Under the pieces are notes generated by a model. It saw nothing but the letters and a program-made list of their open reading frames with translations, was not told the DNA's origin and made no database searches. A stretch of 64,000 bases of DNA from positions 4,795,501-4,859,500 of the forward strand of contig NZ_CP110973.1 in the NCBI RefSeq assembly GCF_026248825.1, read 5' to 3'. The DNA is from Larkinella insperata (GTDB taxonomy: Bacteria; Bacteroidota; Bacteroidia; Cytophagales; Spirosomataceae). The translations under genes and the position numbers were made by a program. Numbering within the stretch: the first letter of the stretch is position 1; the number at the start of each line of letters is the position of its first letter. Below, piece by piece: positions 25,491 through 33,928 of the stretch.

Positions 25491-26609
25491 TTATTCGACG
25501 GCTAGGACCTTTCCGTGCGTCTGCCGGATCACCCCGCGGAGTAACGGGTTGAAAGCGCCGAAAATCGTCACGGCCGCTTCGGACAGCCATTTGTCGCCGA
25601 AAAGCCGCTGCACCGTCCGACCCACCCAGAGCCGCCGGGCAAACCGCGCCGACCATTCCGTCTGGTACCGGTGTTCCAGTTCGGTCCGCGGTATGTTTCC
25701 CCTCAGATACTGGGAAGATAGCGCACTGACGAGCTTACCGCCGTGAATGGCCAGGGCCATACCGTTACCGCAGAGGGGCGTGATCAGTCCCGCCGAATCG
25801 CCCGCCATTAGAATGTGCTGCTCGACGGCCCGCTTGGGAGCAAACGAAAATTCGTTGATGACCTCGGGTTTTTCGTACAAAAATTCCGACCGCTCGAAAA
25901 TCCGTTTCAGGTGCGGGTTTTGAAACAACACGGCTTGTTCCATAGCTGGGATGGTGCCAAAGGGGCGCAGATTGTCGCGGGTGGTCAGGTAGCAGAGGCA
26001 AAATTTTCCGTCTTCGATGGACGACAGTCCGCAGTAGCCGTCCGGAAAGTTGTGCAGGGCGATGGTGTCCAGCCGCGCATTGGTTCGGATGTGGTACTTA
26101 ACCCCCAAGTAGGGCGACGGCTTTTGCATAAACGACCGCTGCAACTGCTTATCAATCTTCGACCGTTTGCCGAAAGCGCCCAGCACCAGGCGGCTGGTGA
26201 GCACCTGCCCGTCGTTGAGTTCCAGCGTAAACCCGTCGGATGCAAAGCGGACCGTTTCGACCTGTTTGCCCAGCAGAAACTGCACGCCCGCCGATTGGGC
26301 CATTTCGTACAGAGCCTGATCGAGCGTGTACCGGCTAAGTCCGAAACCACCCAGATCCAGCGCCGTTTCCAACGATCGGCCCGAAGGAGAGGTAAACTGG
26401 AACTGCTTAATGTGCGTAGCGCCCAGCGCCCGCAGATCGACGCCCAGCCACTCCAGGTAAGGCCGCACTTCGTTGGAAATGTATTCCCCGCAGACTTTAT
26501 GAAAAGGATAGGTTTTTCGCTCGACAATGGTAACCGAGTGGCCGGCCCTAGCCAGCTCCAGGCCGCTGACCAAACCCGCCAGCCCTCCTCCAATGATGAT
26601 AACGTCCAT
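25491..26609 (-). CDS. FAD-dependent oxidoreductase of the geranylgeranyl-reductase family
   Basis: This 372-residue flavoprotein has an N-terminal dinucleotide loop IIIGGGLAGLVSGLELARAG. CGEYIS (the family PxCGE-like motif) follows, and a C-terminal FAD motif GDSAGLITPLCGNGM. Members reduce isoprenoid double bonds or act on polyketide/flexirubin-type intermediates. No linked isoprenoid or polyketide gene is visible, so the substrate is open. It is convergent with the propeller gene (27 bases between stops) and divergent from the GH13-like gene. Confidence 0.85.
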   Translation of the reverse strand: MDVIIIGGGLAGLVSGLELARAGHSVTIVERKTYPFHKVCGEYISNEVRPYLEWLGVDLRALGATHIKQFQFTSPSGRSLETALDLGGFGLSRYTLDQALYEMAQSAGVQFLLGKQVETVRFASDGFTLELNDGQVLTSRLVLGAFGKRSKIDKQLQRSFMQKPSPYLGVKYHIRTNARLDTIALHNFPDGYCGLSSIEDGKFCLCYLTTRDNLRPFGTIPAMEQAVLFQNPHLKRIFERSEFLYEKPEVINEFSFAPKRAVEQHILMAGDSAGLITPLCGNGMALAIHGGKLVSALSSQYLRGNIPRTELEHRYQTEWSARFARRLWVGRTVQRLFGDKWLSEAAVTIFGAFNPLLRGVIRQTHGKVLAVE

Positions 26610-26718
26610 GCGGTAAACCGATTTGCGGGCGGTGTTTTGGTTGCGAATTAATTTATCACTAAAATCATTTCCCCGGTTAATAAACCCGTTCGAAGCTAGA
26701 CGGTTTTATTGATAATTC

Positions 26719-26726
26719 TATATTTG
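26719..26726 (+). promoter_or_regulatory. -7 box of the GH13-like gene
   Basis: TATATTTG fits TAnnTTTG exactly and lies 8 bases before the ATG at 26735. The short distance implies an almost leaderless transcript or a start further downstream. No TTG element is well placed. Confidence 0.4.
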
Positions 26727-26734
26727 CTTGTGCT

Positions 26735-28738
26735 ATGCCCACAAACCTTCAACCGTTTCAGGAAAATTGGCAGCAGAATTTTGCGGCCTACATCGGTGCT
26801 TACCAGGAAGACCGACAGTCGTTTATTGCCAATCTGCTGCCGGAACACGCCGTCGAATTCTCTGTTTATCAGACTCTGGACGTGCTGGCCCGGCGGTACG
26901 GTTTCCCCGCTGTTCAACAGGCGCTCGACCCTGTCCAGACCATACCCAGCCCGGTAGCGGGGCAGCCCGACGGCAACTGGCTTAAACGGACGAAAATGGT
27001 GGGCGTTAACGTGCGGACCATCGGTTCGTTCTGGAACGTGGTGAATTACGCGCTGACATTACCGGCTATTCACGACAGCATTCACCTGCTGCCCATCTGG
27101 GAACCCGGCGTGGTGGGGAGCCTGTACGGAATGATCAGCTGGAACATCAATCCTGAATTTTTCAGCCAGGAACTGCACAAAATCGTCGCTCCGCTGGATA
27201 CGCCCGAAAAACAGTTGAAGGTGGTGGTTAATCTGCTGCACCTGATGGGCCGGACGGTGGGCATGGATGTGATCCCGCATACCGACCGGTTTTCGGAAAT
27301 GGTCCTGAGTGAACCGGAGCTTTTCGAGTGGGTGCAGCGCGCCGGTGCTATCCTGACCGATTCGTCCGAAACCGTTACGGAGCAGGTCAAACGGGCAATT
27401 GCCGACTGGGTGGCCGAGCACCGGCCCGAGGTCGCCGGTCAACCGTTTACGCCGGCGGTGTTGTTTGGTGAGGTCCACGAATACGGTCTGCGGCTCGAAC
27501 GGCGCCTGTCGCTCATCCGGTATCTGGTGGAACGAGGCTTTGAAACCGTGCCAATGACGATGGGACCGCCGTACCGGGGCTTGTACAGCAAGCCGGAAGA
27601 GTTTGTCAACGACGAGTACGGGCAAACGTGGTACGAGTACGGTTTTCGGCAACCACGGCCCATGTCGCGGGTGTTTGGCCCCCTGACGCGGTATAAATTT
27701 TACCATACGAAAAACAACGATCACACGGGGGAGCTGGATTTTGAGGAACCCAACCCGGTGGCCTGGGCGTATGTCTGTCAGCAGTATTTTGAATGTCAGC
27801 AACGGTACAATTTTGATTTTATGCGGGGCGATATGGCGCACGTTCAGATGCGTCCGGGGGGCGTCCCGGCCCAGATCGACGATTTTTACGATCCGCTCCG
27901 AACCATCAAACGGTTTATCCAGACCCAGGGCGTTACCCACTTTGGCTTTTTTGCCGAGACGTTTCTGGCACCGCCCGACACGATGGGCTATGGCGATGAA
28001 CTAACGCACCTGGAAGCCATTGAAGCCGAAACGACCCTGGGTGATCTGCAATCGACGGTGGTGAACTCGGCCGATTTTCTGGGCCGTTTCCGGCATTACC
28101 TCGATTTGGCCCACACCCGCCGGTTTGCCCCCAGCTTTACGGTGATGACGGCCGACAAGGATGACCCCCGGTTTGACGAGTTTTACCGCACGGGAAATCT
28201 GGCGCGGTACTTTATTAGTTTGTTTTTGAATGAATTGCCAAGCTACGTCGGCTTGGGATTTGAGGTCCGGAACCGGCACCTGGAGCGGGGCCTAAACGAA
28301 GAATACAGCAAACTGTATGTGTTCAGCATCCGGGATGAAGCGCAGACCGACAAAGTAACGCAGGGCCCGTACCGGTGGGGGCAGCATACTGCCCAGTTTC
28401 AGAAGATTTTGGAACTCCGGCTTTTGTCCGATCAGATTGGCCCCGGTATTCGGGAGCAACCCGTGTGCTGGCTCATGCTGCCCGACCCCACCGGAAGCCA
28501 GTCGGTTATTGCCTGGACGCAGCGGGACCGTCCGGCGTACGTGTTTGTGGGGAATCTGGACCCGCAGCAACCCGCCCGACACCTCACCGTGCCGCTGTTT
28601 CCGGATGCTGCGGAGACGTTGCAATGCCTGCACGATACCGTCGAAAAGGCCGCAACCGACCCGGTGGCCCATAACGGGTATCATTATCCGCTCCCCGCTC
28701 TGCAGGCGGGTGCGTGCCGGATTTATCAGGTGGTTTAA
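26735..28738 (+). CDS. Divergent GH13-like (alpha-amylase superfamily) glycosidase
   Basis: This 667-residue cytoplasmic protein has no signal peptide. It carries all four GH13 regions in order, in altered form. Region I is GMDVIPHTDR (DxxxNH-like). Region II is FMRGDMAHV, with Arg two before the presumed nucleophile Asp. Region III is FFAETF, with the acid Glu. Region IV is TADKDDPR, in place of NHD. The C-terminal 100 residues form a beta domain typical of the family. About 200 residues between regions I and II are unusual. It stands alone, with its own -7 box and a terminator after it. The glucan substrate is unknown, and transferase activity is possible. Confidence 0.7.
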   Translation: MPTNLQPFQENWQQNFAAYIGAYQEDRQSFIANLLPEHAVEFSVYQTLDVLARRYGFPAVQQALDPVQTIPSPVAGQPDGNWLKRTKMVGVNVRTIGSFWNVVNYALTLPAIHDSIHLLPIWEPGVVGSLYGMISWNINPEFFSQELHKIVAPLDTPEKQLKVVVNLLHLMGRTVGMDVIPHTDRFSEMVLSEPELFEWVQRAGAILTDSSETVTEQVKRAIADWVAEHRPEVAGQPFTPAVLFGEVHEYGLRLERRLSLIRYLVERGFETVPMTMGPPYRGLYSKPEEFVNDEYGQTWYEYGFRQPRPMSRVFGPLTRYKFYHTKNNDHTGELDFEEPNPVAWAYVCQQYFECQQRYNFDFMRGDMAHVQMRPGGVPAQIDDFYDPLRTIKRFIQTQGVTHFGFFAETFLAPPDTMGYGDELTHLEAIEAETTLGDLQSTVVNSADFLGRFRHYLDLAHTRRFAPSFTVMTADKDDPRFDEFYRTGNLARYFISLFLNELPSYVGLGFEVRNRHLERGLNEEYSKLYVFSIRDEAQTDKVTQGPYRWGQHTAQFQKILELRLLSDQIGPGIREQPVCWLMLPDPTGSQSVIAWTQRDRPAYVFVGNLDPQQPARHLTVPLFPDAAETLQCLHDTVEKAATDPVAHNGYHYPLPALQAGACRIYQVV

Positions 28739-28745
28739 ACAAAGA

Positions 28746-28772
28746 AACCCCGCACGCGAAGCGTGCGGGGTT
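28746..28772. terminator. Bidirectional terminator between GH13-like gene and ferritin
   Basis: AACCCCGCACGC and its complement surround a 3-nt loop, 7 bases after the GH13-like stop and 42 bases beyond the convergent ferritin stop. Very stable stem, weak T-run. Confidence 0.75.
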
Positions 28773-28814
28773 CGTATTTGGTATAGTGAGTATGAGACTG
28801 GAACGCGCCAGTTT

Positions 28815-29354
28815 TTATTCGCCTTCCGCTCCGCCGTCGTAGCTGATTTTCGGAATGGCTTTATCGATCATGTACCGACCAACGCCTTCTTCACCAATGA
28901 CGTCGAACAGTTCGATGGCCCGGCGGGCGACGTATTCTTCTTCAATTTGCTCTTTCACGAACCACTGCATAAACTGGTCAGTGGCGAAGTCGTTCAATTG
29001 GCGGGCGGTACCCACGATGCGGTTGATGGAGTTGCTAACGGCAATCTCCTGTTGCAGAGCCAGTTCAAAAATATCCCGGAACCCGGCGAAATCCTGCGGT
29101 ACGTTGGTGATTTCCGGCGAGATGGCGTGGCCACCCATGTCGGATACGTAGTTAAAGATTTTCAGCATGTGGTTACGCTCTTCGTTCGATTGCTTATAGA
29201 AGTAACCCGCGCTGTAGTCAAAACCGTTGCGATCGCACCACGCAGCCATTGCCAGGTAGATGGCGGATGAGTGGGCTTCCATTTTTATCTGTTCGTTGAG
29301 AATTCCCTCGATTTCTTCTTTCAGCGAGGTTCTCATTCTAACTAAGTCTTTCAT
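28815..29354 (-). CDS. ftnA: Ferritin (iron-storage protein)
   Basis: This 179-residue protein is of the bacterial non-heme ferritin type. Ferroxidase residues appear in EQIKMEAHSS and in SNEERNHMLK, with later EIAVSNSINRI and EQIEEEYVARRA supplying further Glu ligands. It stores iron as a mineral inside a 24-mer shell. Length and motif spacing match bacterial ferritins rather than Dps or bacterioferritin. An in-frame ATG at 29336 is an alternative start. The upstream region (29355-29538) shows a near-consensus -7 (TATTCTTG on the minus strand) but no clear Fur box. Confidence 0.93.
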   Translation of the reverse strand: MKDLVRMRTSLKEEIEGILNEQIKMEAHSSAIYLAMAAWCDRNGFDYSAGYFYKQSNEERNHMLKIFNYVSDMGGHAISPEITNVPQDFAGFRDIFELALQQEIAVSNSINRIVGTARQLNDFATDQFMQWFVKEQIEEEYVARRAIELFDVIGEEGVGRYMIDKAIPKISYDGGAEGE

Positions 29355-29538
29355 CGGTACTGTCAGTTTTAAGTTCTTGTTCGTGTGGGCAGCTCGGTGT
29401 GCCTTTCGTGTTACAAGAATACTGATTTCAACCGAAAAAAGTTTTGGGTGAATAATATTTGGAAACAGTCTAATTGCAGTGTTTCAGACTGATAGGAGGG
29501 AAAACCTGACAAAAATTTCCGAAGAAACGCGTGTCTGG

Positions 29539-29892
29539 TTAATAAACCAGCGTGCTACACAACCGCTCGTTCAGCAGGGTGTTTAGGTCCAGAACAAAAC
29601 GGGTGCCGGCCAGCAGATCGCGCAGGGCAATGAGGTCGCAGAGGTTGAGGACGAACAGATGGTCGGTGCGGGGAGCGTCAATTACCTCAACGTCGTAGGC
29701 GTCATCGGTATTGAAGATCATCGTGTGAATGTCAACGGAATCGACCCGCTTCTTAAACGTCATAAAATCGGAAATCCGCAGGGAAACGCGTGCTTCACCG
29801 AACTGAATAAGAATCCGATTGGTTGTATCGCATTGATAGGTCGTGCCTTTGGCGTTGGCGAACAGTTCAGTTAAGGAAAGGGTATTCGACAC
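29539..29892 (-). CDS. Small conserved-looking protein of unknown function, GTG start
   Basis: The frame is open from 30102, but the first part reads through AT-rich intergenic DNA with no protein-like character. A GTG at 29892 gives a 117-residue soluble protein beginning VSNTLSLTELFANAKG. It has a Cys near residue 20 (TYQCDTTNRILIQFGE) and an alpha/beta pattern ending in LCDLIALRDLLAGT. The layout recalls small Bacteroidota DUF proteins of about 110 residues, but I cannot name the family. No motif suggests catalysis. It is divergent from the radical SAM gene. Confidence 0.6.
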   Translation of the reverse strand: MSNTLSLTELFANAKGTTYQCDTTNRILIQFGEARVSLRISDFMTFKKRVDSVDIHTMIFNTDDAYDVEVIDAPRTDHLFVLNLCDLIALRDLLAGTRFVLDLNTLLNERLCSTLVY

Positions 29893-30107
29893 GGATGATG
29901 CAAAAAATAACGGTGAAAATCTGATTCGAATGCGTTTAGTGATGTAAAAGTACAATTGGATTGCTGACGAGTCAAGATTAATTTGAACTATTCTAAATAA
30001 ATTTTTTTGCCGCACCAAGGTGCTGACTGCAAAGCCGGTGCATGGCCCGCCGGGAGAAAAAACGGATGGATGTCCGCTAAATTTCATGACGGACTTGGTC
30101 AAGCCGT

Positions 30108-30141
30108 TTGCTTATTCCTTTACATTTGTTTTCTACTTTTG
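30108..30141 (+). promoter_or_regulatory. Promoter of the radical SAM gene
   Basis: TTG at 30108-30110 and TACTTTTG at 30134-30141 are separated by 23 bases, within the range reported for Bacteroidota sigma-A promoters. A second TAnnTTTG match (TACATTTG, 30121-30128) lies between them. The start codon is 10 bases downstream of the -7 box. Confidence 0.45.
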
Positions 30142-30151
30142 ATTGTGCCGC

Positions 30152-31174
30152 ATGAATCGTAATCTAACCGACGGACTGAATTTTTTCTCCAAAATAACCC
30201 CCAAACGCGCCTGGAACGCGTTGAAAGTAGTGTCGAGTTATTACGAGTCGAAATGGACCGGGAAAGCCATCCACCGGGGTTCGCCCATCGCCCTGTCGTT
30301 TGAACCCACCACCTCCTGCAACCTGCGTTGCCCTGAATGCCCGAGTGGTCTGCGTTCGTTTACGCGCCCGACTGGTATGCTGCCCGCCGATCTTTTCAAA
30401 AAGACAATTGATGAAATTGCGGACACGCTCCTGTACCTGACATTTTATTTTCAGGGCGAACCGTATCTGCACCCCGATTTCCTGACGCTGGTGGGCTATG
30501 CCTCCCAAAAAGGAATTTATACGGCCACCTCCACCAACGCCCATTACCTGACCGACGCCAACGCGCGGAAAACTGTTGAGTCGGGTCTGGACCGGCTGAT
30601 TATTTCCATTGACGGCACCACGCAGGAAGTTTACCAGCAATACCGGGTGGGCGGGAAGTTGCACAAGGTGCTGGAGGGAACCCGGAACATCATCAAGTGG
30701 AAAAAAGAACTGAAATCCAGGACGCCCCACGTCATCTTTCAGTTTCTGGTGGTCAAACCCAACGAACACCAGATTGCCGAGGTCTACCAACTGGCCGAGG
30801 AACTGGGCGTCGATGAAGTCGGCCTGAAAACCGCCCAGATTTACGATTTCGAGCACGGCTCTGAGCTGATGCCCACCATTGACAAATACTCCCGCTACGA
30901 GAAAACCGCCAGCGGCACCTACGCCATCAAAAATGCCCTGGACGGTCACTGCTGGAAAATGTGGCACTCCTGCGTCATTACCTGGGACGGGCTGGTGGTA
31001 CCCTGCTGCTTCGACAAAGATGCTCACTACCGGATGGGCGATCTCAAACAACAAACGTTTGCTCAATTGTGGGACAGCGAACCCTACCAGCAATTCCGGC
31101 AGACCCTGATCCATTCCCGCTCCGGAATCGAGATGTGTAAAAACTGCACCGAAGGAACGCAGGTCTGGGCCTGA
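30152..31174 (+). CDS. Radical SAM/SPASM-domain protein
   Basis: This 340-residue enzyme has the radical SAM cluster motif CxxxCxxC at C56, C60 and C63 (SCNLRCPEC). A C-terminal SPASM-type region follows, with Cys in HCWKMWHSCV, VVPCCFDKD and MCKNCTEG, which would hold one or two extra iron-sulfur clusters. SPASM enzymes often modify peptides (RiPPs), mature other enzymes or act on sugar moieties. I chose ATG 30152 over a rare start three codons upstream. No candidate precursor peptide is visible next to it; neighbours are a small unknown protein and the parAB block. The substrate is unknown. Confidence 0.88.
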   Translation: MNRNLTDGLNFFSKITPKRAWNALKVVSSYYESKWTGKAIHRGSPIALSFEPTTSCNLRCPECPSGLRSFTRPTGMLPADLFKKTIDEIADTLLYLTFYFQGEPYLHPDFLTLVGYASQKGIYTATSTNAHYLTDANARKTVESGLDRLIISIDGTTQEVYQQYRVGGKLHKVLEGTRNIIKWKKELKSRTPHVIFQFLVVKPNEHQIAEVYQLAEELGVDEVGLKTAQIYDFEHGSELMPTIDKYSRYEKTASGTYAIKNALDGHCWKMWHSCVITWDGLVVPCCFDKDAHYRMGDLKQQTFAQLWDSEPYQQFRQTLIHSRSGIEMCKNCTEGTQVWA

Positions 31175-31188
31175 GCCAGTTAAGAATT

Positions 31189-31242
31189 AAAAGTTAAAAA
31201 TTAAAAGTTAAACGCGTCCGTAACTTTTAATTTTTAACTTTT
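31189..31242. repeat. AT-rich perfect inverted repeat after the radical SAM gene
   Basis: Two perfect 22-bp arms (31189-31210 and 31221-31242), almost all A and T and built of AAAAGTTA/AATT units, surround a 10-nt GC-rich centre. It lies 14 bases after the stop. It can form a long hairpin and may terminate transcription, but the internal repeat of TTAAAAGTTA resembles interspersed AT-rich repeats rather than a standard terminator. Confidence 0.6.
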
Positions 31243-31344
31243 GACTTTTAATTCCTGCTGTGGAACATTTGAAAAAAAACCGTGAAACGTTCCTTGCTTT
31301 AGAATAACCATCTCCTGATATTTGGGGCTGCAACGAACAAACCC

Positions 31345-32133
31345 ATGGGTAAAGTTATAGCTATTGCCAACCAAAAGGGGGGCGTCGGAAAGACCACCAC
31401 AACGATCAATCTGGCGGCCAGTCTGGCGGCTCTCGAATTCCGAACACTGATTGTCGACGCCGACCCACAGGCCAACTCCACGTCGGGTTTAGGGTATAAT
31501 CCGAAAGAGATAGAGAACAGCATCTACGAGTGCATGATCGAAGACATCCGCACGCGTGACGCCGTTATCCAGACGGATTTTCCGAACCTCGACCTGCTTC
31601 CGTCCCACATCGACCTGGTTGGGGCCGAAATTGAGATGATCAATCTCAAGAACCGGGAGGAGAAAATGAAGGAGGCCCTCTACGACGTGAAGGAGGAATA
31701 CGATTTTGTGATCATCGACTGCTCTCCCTCGCTGGGTCTGATTACCATCAACAGCCTGACTGCCGCCGATTCCGTAATTATTCCCGTGCAGTGCGAGTAT
31801 TTCGCCCTGGAAGGGCTCGGCAAGCTGCTGAACACCGTCAAAATTATTCAGTCGCGGCTGAACACCTCACTGACCATCGAAGGCATTCTGCTGACGATGT
31901 ATGACCTGCGCGTTCGTTTATCCAACCAGGTGGTTGGCGAAGTGACGGCGCATTTTCAACAGATGGTTTTCAACACCATCATTCCCCGCAACATACGGCT
32001 GAGCGAATCGCCAAGTTTCGGATTGCCGGTGCTGGCGCAGGATGCCGACAGCAAAGGCGCCATCAGTTATCTCAATCTCGCCCGCGAAATCCTGGCAAAA
32101 AACGGCCGGTTACCGCAGGATCAGACCGTGTAG
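31345..32133 (+). CDS. parA: Chromosome-partitioning ATPase ParA
   Basis: This 262-residue protein has the deviant Walker A KGGVGKTTTTINLAASLA near the N terminus, DADPQANSTSGLGY and the Walker B FVIIDCSPSLGL. ParA is the ATPase that, with ParB bound at parS, moves chromosome origins apart. The gene is followed 27 bases later by parB. The parA-parB-DUF5683-dapB-lepB order is a common chromosomal arrangement in Bacteroidota, so this is the chromosomal copy rather than a plasmid one. Confidence 0.95.
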   Translation: MGKVIAIANQKGGVGKTTTTINLAASLAALEFRTLIVDADPQANSTSGLGYNPKEIENSIYECMIEDIRTRDAVIQTDFPNLDLLPSHIDLVGAEIEMINLKNREEKMKEALYDVKEEYDFVIIDCSPSLGLITINSLTAADSVIIPVQCEYFALEGLGKLLNTVKIIQSRLNTSLTIEGILLTMYDLRVRLSNQVVGEVTAHFQQMVFNTIIPRNIRLSESPSFGLPVLAQDADSKGAISYLNLAREILAKNGRLPQDQTV

Positions 32134-32160
32134 CACCCAATATAAAGAATCAAGCCAGTC

Positions 32161-33078
32161 ATGGATAATACGAACGCAAAAAGTAATCCGAAAAAAATGA
32201 TAGGTCTGGGCCGAGGATTAGGAGCCTTATTGCACGACAGCGAACAGGTAAACCGACCAAGCAAGCCGTCGCCGTATGAGTCGATCTCGACGATGACTGA
32301 AATCAACGTGAACCACATCGAAACCAACCCGTTTCAACCCCGGACCCGGTTCGATGAAGAAGCCTTGATGGAACTGGCCGAGTCGATCCGCGTGCAGGGA
32401 ATTATCCAGCCTATCACGGTTCGGCAGTTGGGGCGCGAGCAGTACCAGTTGATTGCCGGAGAACGGCGGTTGCAGGCATCCAAACTGATTGGTTTGACCA
32501 ACGTTCCGGCGTTTGTCCGTCAGGCCAACGATCAGCAGATGCTGGAAATGGCGCTGATTGAGAACATTCAGCGGGAAAACCTGAACTCAATAGAAATCGC
32601 CCTGAGTTACCAGCGGCTCATCACCGAATGCAGTCTGAAACAGGAGGAACTGGGCGTTCGGGTTGGTAAAAACCGCACGACGGTCAACAACTACATCCGG
32701 CTGCTGAAACTGCCCCCGGTGATTCAGGCCGCCCTGCGCGACACCAAGATTTCGATGGGCCACGCCCGGGCCATCATCAACGTCGATAACCCGGATATTC
32801 AGATCAAACTCTTCAATAAAATCATTGAAGAAGACTGGTCGGTCCGGCGCGTGGAAGAGGCCGTCCGGAATCTTTCGACGGCGCCCCAAGCTGAACCTGA
32901 ACGGCGTTCGACACCGTATAAGCAGGAGATTCGGGGGCTTCAGTTCAAGCTGTCGTCGCTGTTCGGTACGAAGGTGTCCATCAAGGCCGACGAAAAGCAC
33001 AAAGGCGAAATCAAAATCCCGTTTACGTCACAGGATGAGATGAACCGGATTCTGGAAGTGCTGAATTATAAAGCCTAA
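32161..33078 (+). CDS. parB: Chromosome-partitioning protein ParB
   Basis: This 305-residue protein has a basic N-terminal region with GLGRGLGALL (the ParA-contact segment). The ParB/Spo0J CTPase domain follows (NPFQPRTRFDEE, LIAGERRLQASKLIG, ENIQRENLN), then a helix-turn-helix for parS (GVRVGKNRTTVNNYIRLL) and a C-terminal dimer domain. No canonical parS palindrome (TGTTTCACGTGAAACA type) was found in the window. Confidence 0.95.
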   Translation: MDNTNAKSNPKKMIGLGRGLGALLHDSEQVNRPSKPSPYESISTMTEINVNHIETNPFQPRTRFDEEALMELAESIRVQGIIQPITVRQLGREQYQLIAGERRLQASKLIGLTNVPAFVRQANDQQMLEMALIENIQRENLNSIEIALSYQRLITECSLKQEELGVRVGKNRTTVNNYIRLLKLPPVIQAALRDTKISMGHARAIINVDNPDIQIKLFNKIIEEDWSVRRVEEAVRNLSTAPQAEPERRSTPYKQEIRGLQFKLSSLFGTKVSIKADEKHKGEIKIPFTSQDEMNRILEVLNYKA

Positions 33079-33133
33079 AAAATGTTAATTCTCCGTAATT
33101 CAGGTTATTCCGGTCCGATTGTTCGTTTATAGA

Positions 33134-33853
33134 ATGACAATTCATTCCAACGGAAAATCCATGAAAGCAGGAGAACGGCTCTTTGAACGAATGAACTGGC
33201 GAACATACGTGTGGGTGAGCGTATTGCTTTTGGGACTGGGCGGAAAAACCGTCGCCCAGAACCCGGCCCGGCCCGTACGCGATTCGGTTCCGAACCTTCA
33301 GGCAGCCCCCGTTTTTCTGGATACGCTGGGAAAAGCGGTGGCCCTGGATACCGTACCGCTGACGGCCCAACAAAACGCCAGAATTCGTAAAATTGTACCG
33401 AAAAAAGCAACCATACTTTCGGCGGTGTTGCCCGGTTTGGGCCAGATTCACAACGGCCACTGGTGGAAAGTGCCGATTATCTACGCCGGTTTTGGTACGA
33501 TGATTTACTTTTCCCAAATGTACGCGGAGGATTTCCGGTTCTACCGGAAATACGGCAAAATCGCTTATGCCAGTACTTCGCAGACCGCGGAGGTTCCCGG
33601 TTATTCCGCCCCGATTAGTGTTTCCAACCTGGAGCGGGCAGCCCGGGCGGTATCGCGGTACCGGGATTACAATTACCTGGGTATTGCCTTGCTGTGGGGC
33701 GTTAATGTGATCGAAGCCAACGTGACGGCGCACCTCAAAACGTTCGATGTTTCGGAGGATCTGACCCTGAAGGTGAAGCCCGGGCTGCTGATGCCCGCCG
33801 TGGGAACCATGCCCGTGCCGGGTGTGCGGGTTGCCTTTCAATTCAGGAAATAA
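33134..33853 (+). CDS. DUF5683-family membrane-associated protein
   Basis: This protein of about 239 residues has an N-terminal hydrophobic segment (TYVWVSVLLLGLGGKTVAQ). It then has the DUF5683 core AVLPGLGQIHNGHWWKVPIIYAGFGTM (two overlapping halves: AVLPGLGQIHNGHWW and WWKVPIIYAGFGTM), followed by a second hydrophobic stretch, YLGIALLWGVNVIEA. Family members are Bacteroidota proteins of unknown function, commonly placed between parB and dapB, as here. ATGs at 33134, 33161 and 33191 are all possible; the last gives the most compact signal peptide. A cell-envelope role is suggested only by context. Confidence 0.8.
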   Translation: MTIHSNGKSMKAGERLFERMNWRTYVWVSVLLLGLGGKTVAQNPARPVRDSVPNLQAAPVFLDTLGKAVALDTVPLTAQQNARIRKIVPKKATILSAVLPGLGQIHNGHWWKVPIIYAGFGTMIYFSQMYAEDFRFYRKYGKIAYASTSQTAEVPGYSAPISVSNLERAARAVSRYRDYNYLGIALLWGVNVIEANVTAHLKTFDVSEDLTLKVKPGLLMPAVGTMPVPGVRVAFQFRK

Positions 33854-33928
33854 AGTAGAATGGGTTCGTCTGGCGTTCAAGGGGTATACTACCTTGCCGA
33901 TAAAGACCGGCCAATAAACAGGATTTGA

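Noticed and set aside
30068..30078. Repeat GGATGTCCGCT shared with 41686-41696
   Set aside because: Only 11 bases are shared, with no wider similarity; chance is adequate.
29893..30102. N-terminal extension of the small protein at 29539
   Set aside because: The extra 70 residues translate AT-rich intergenic DNA without protein-like features; a GTG at 29892 is better.
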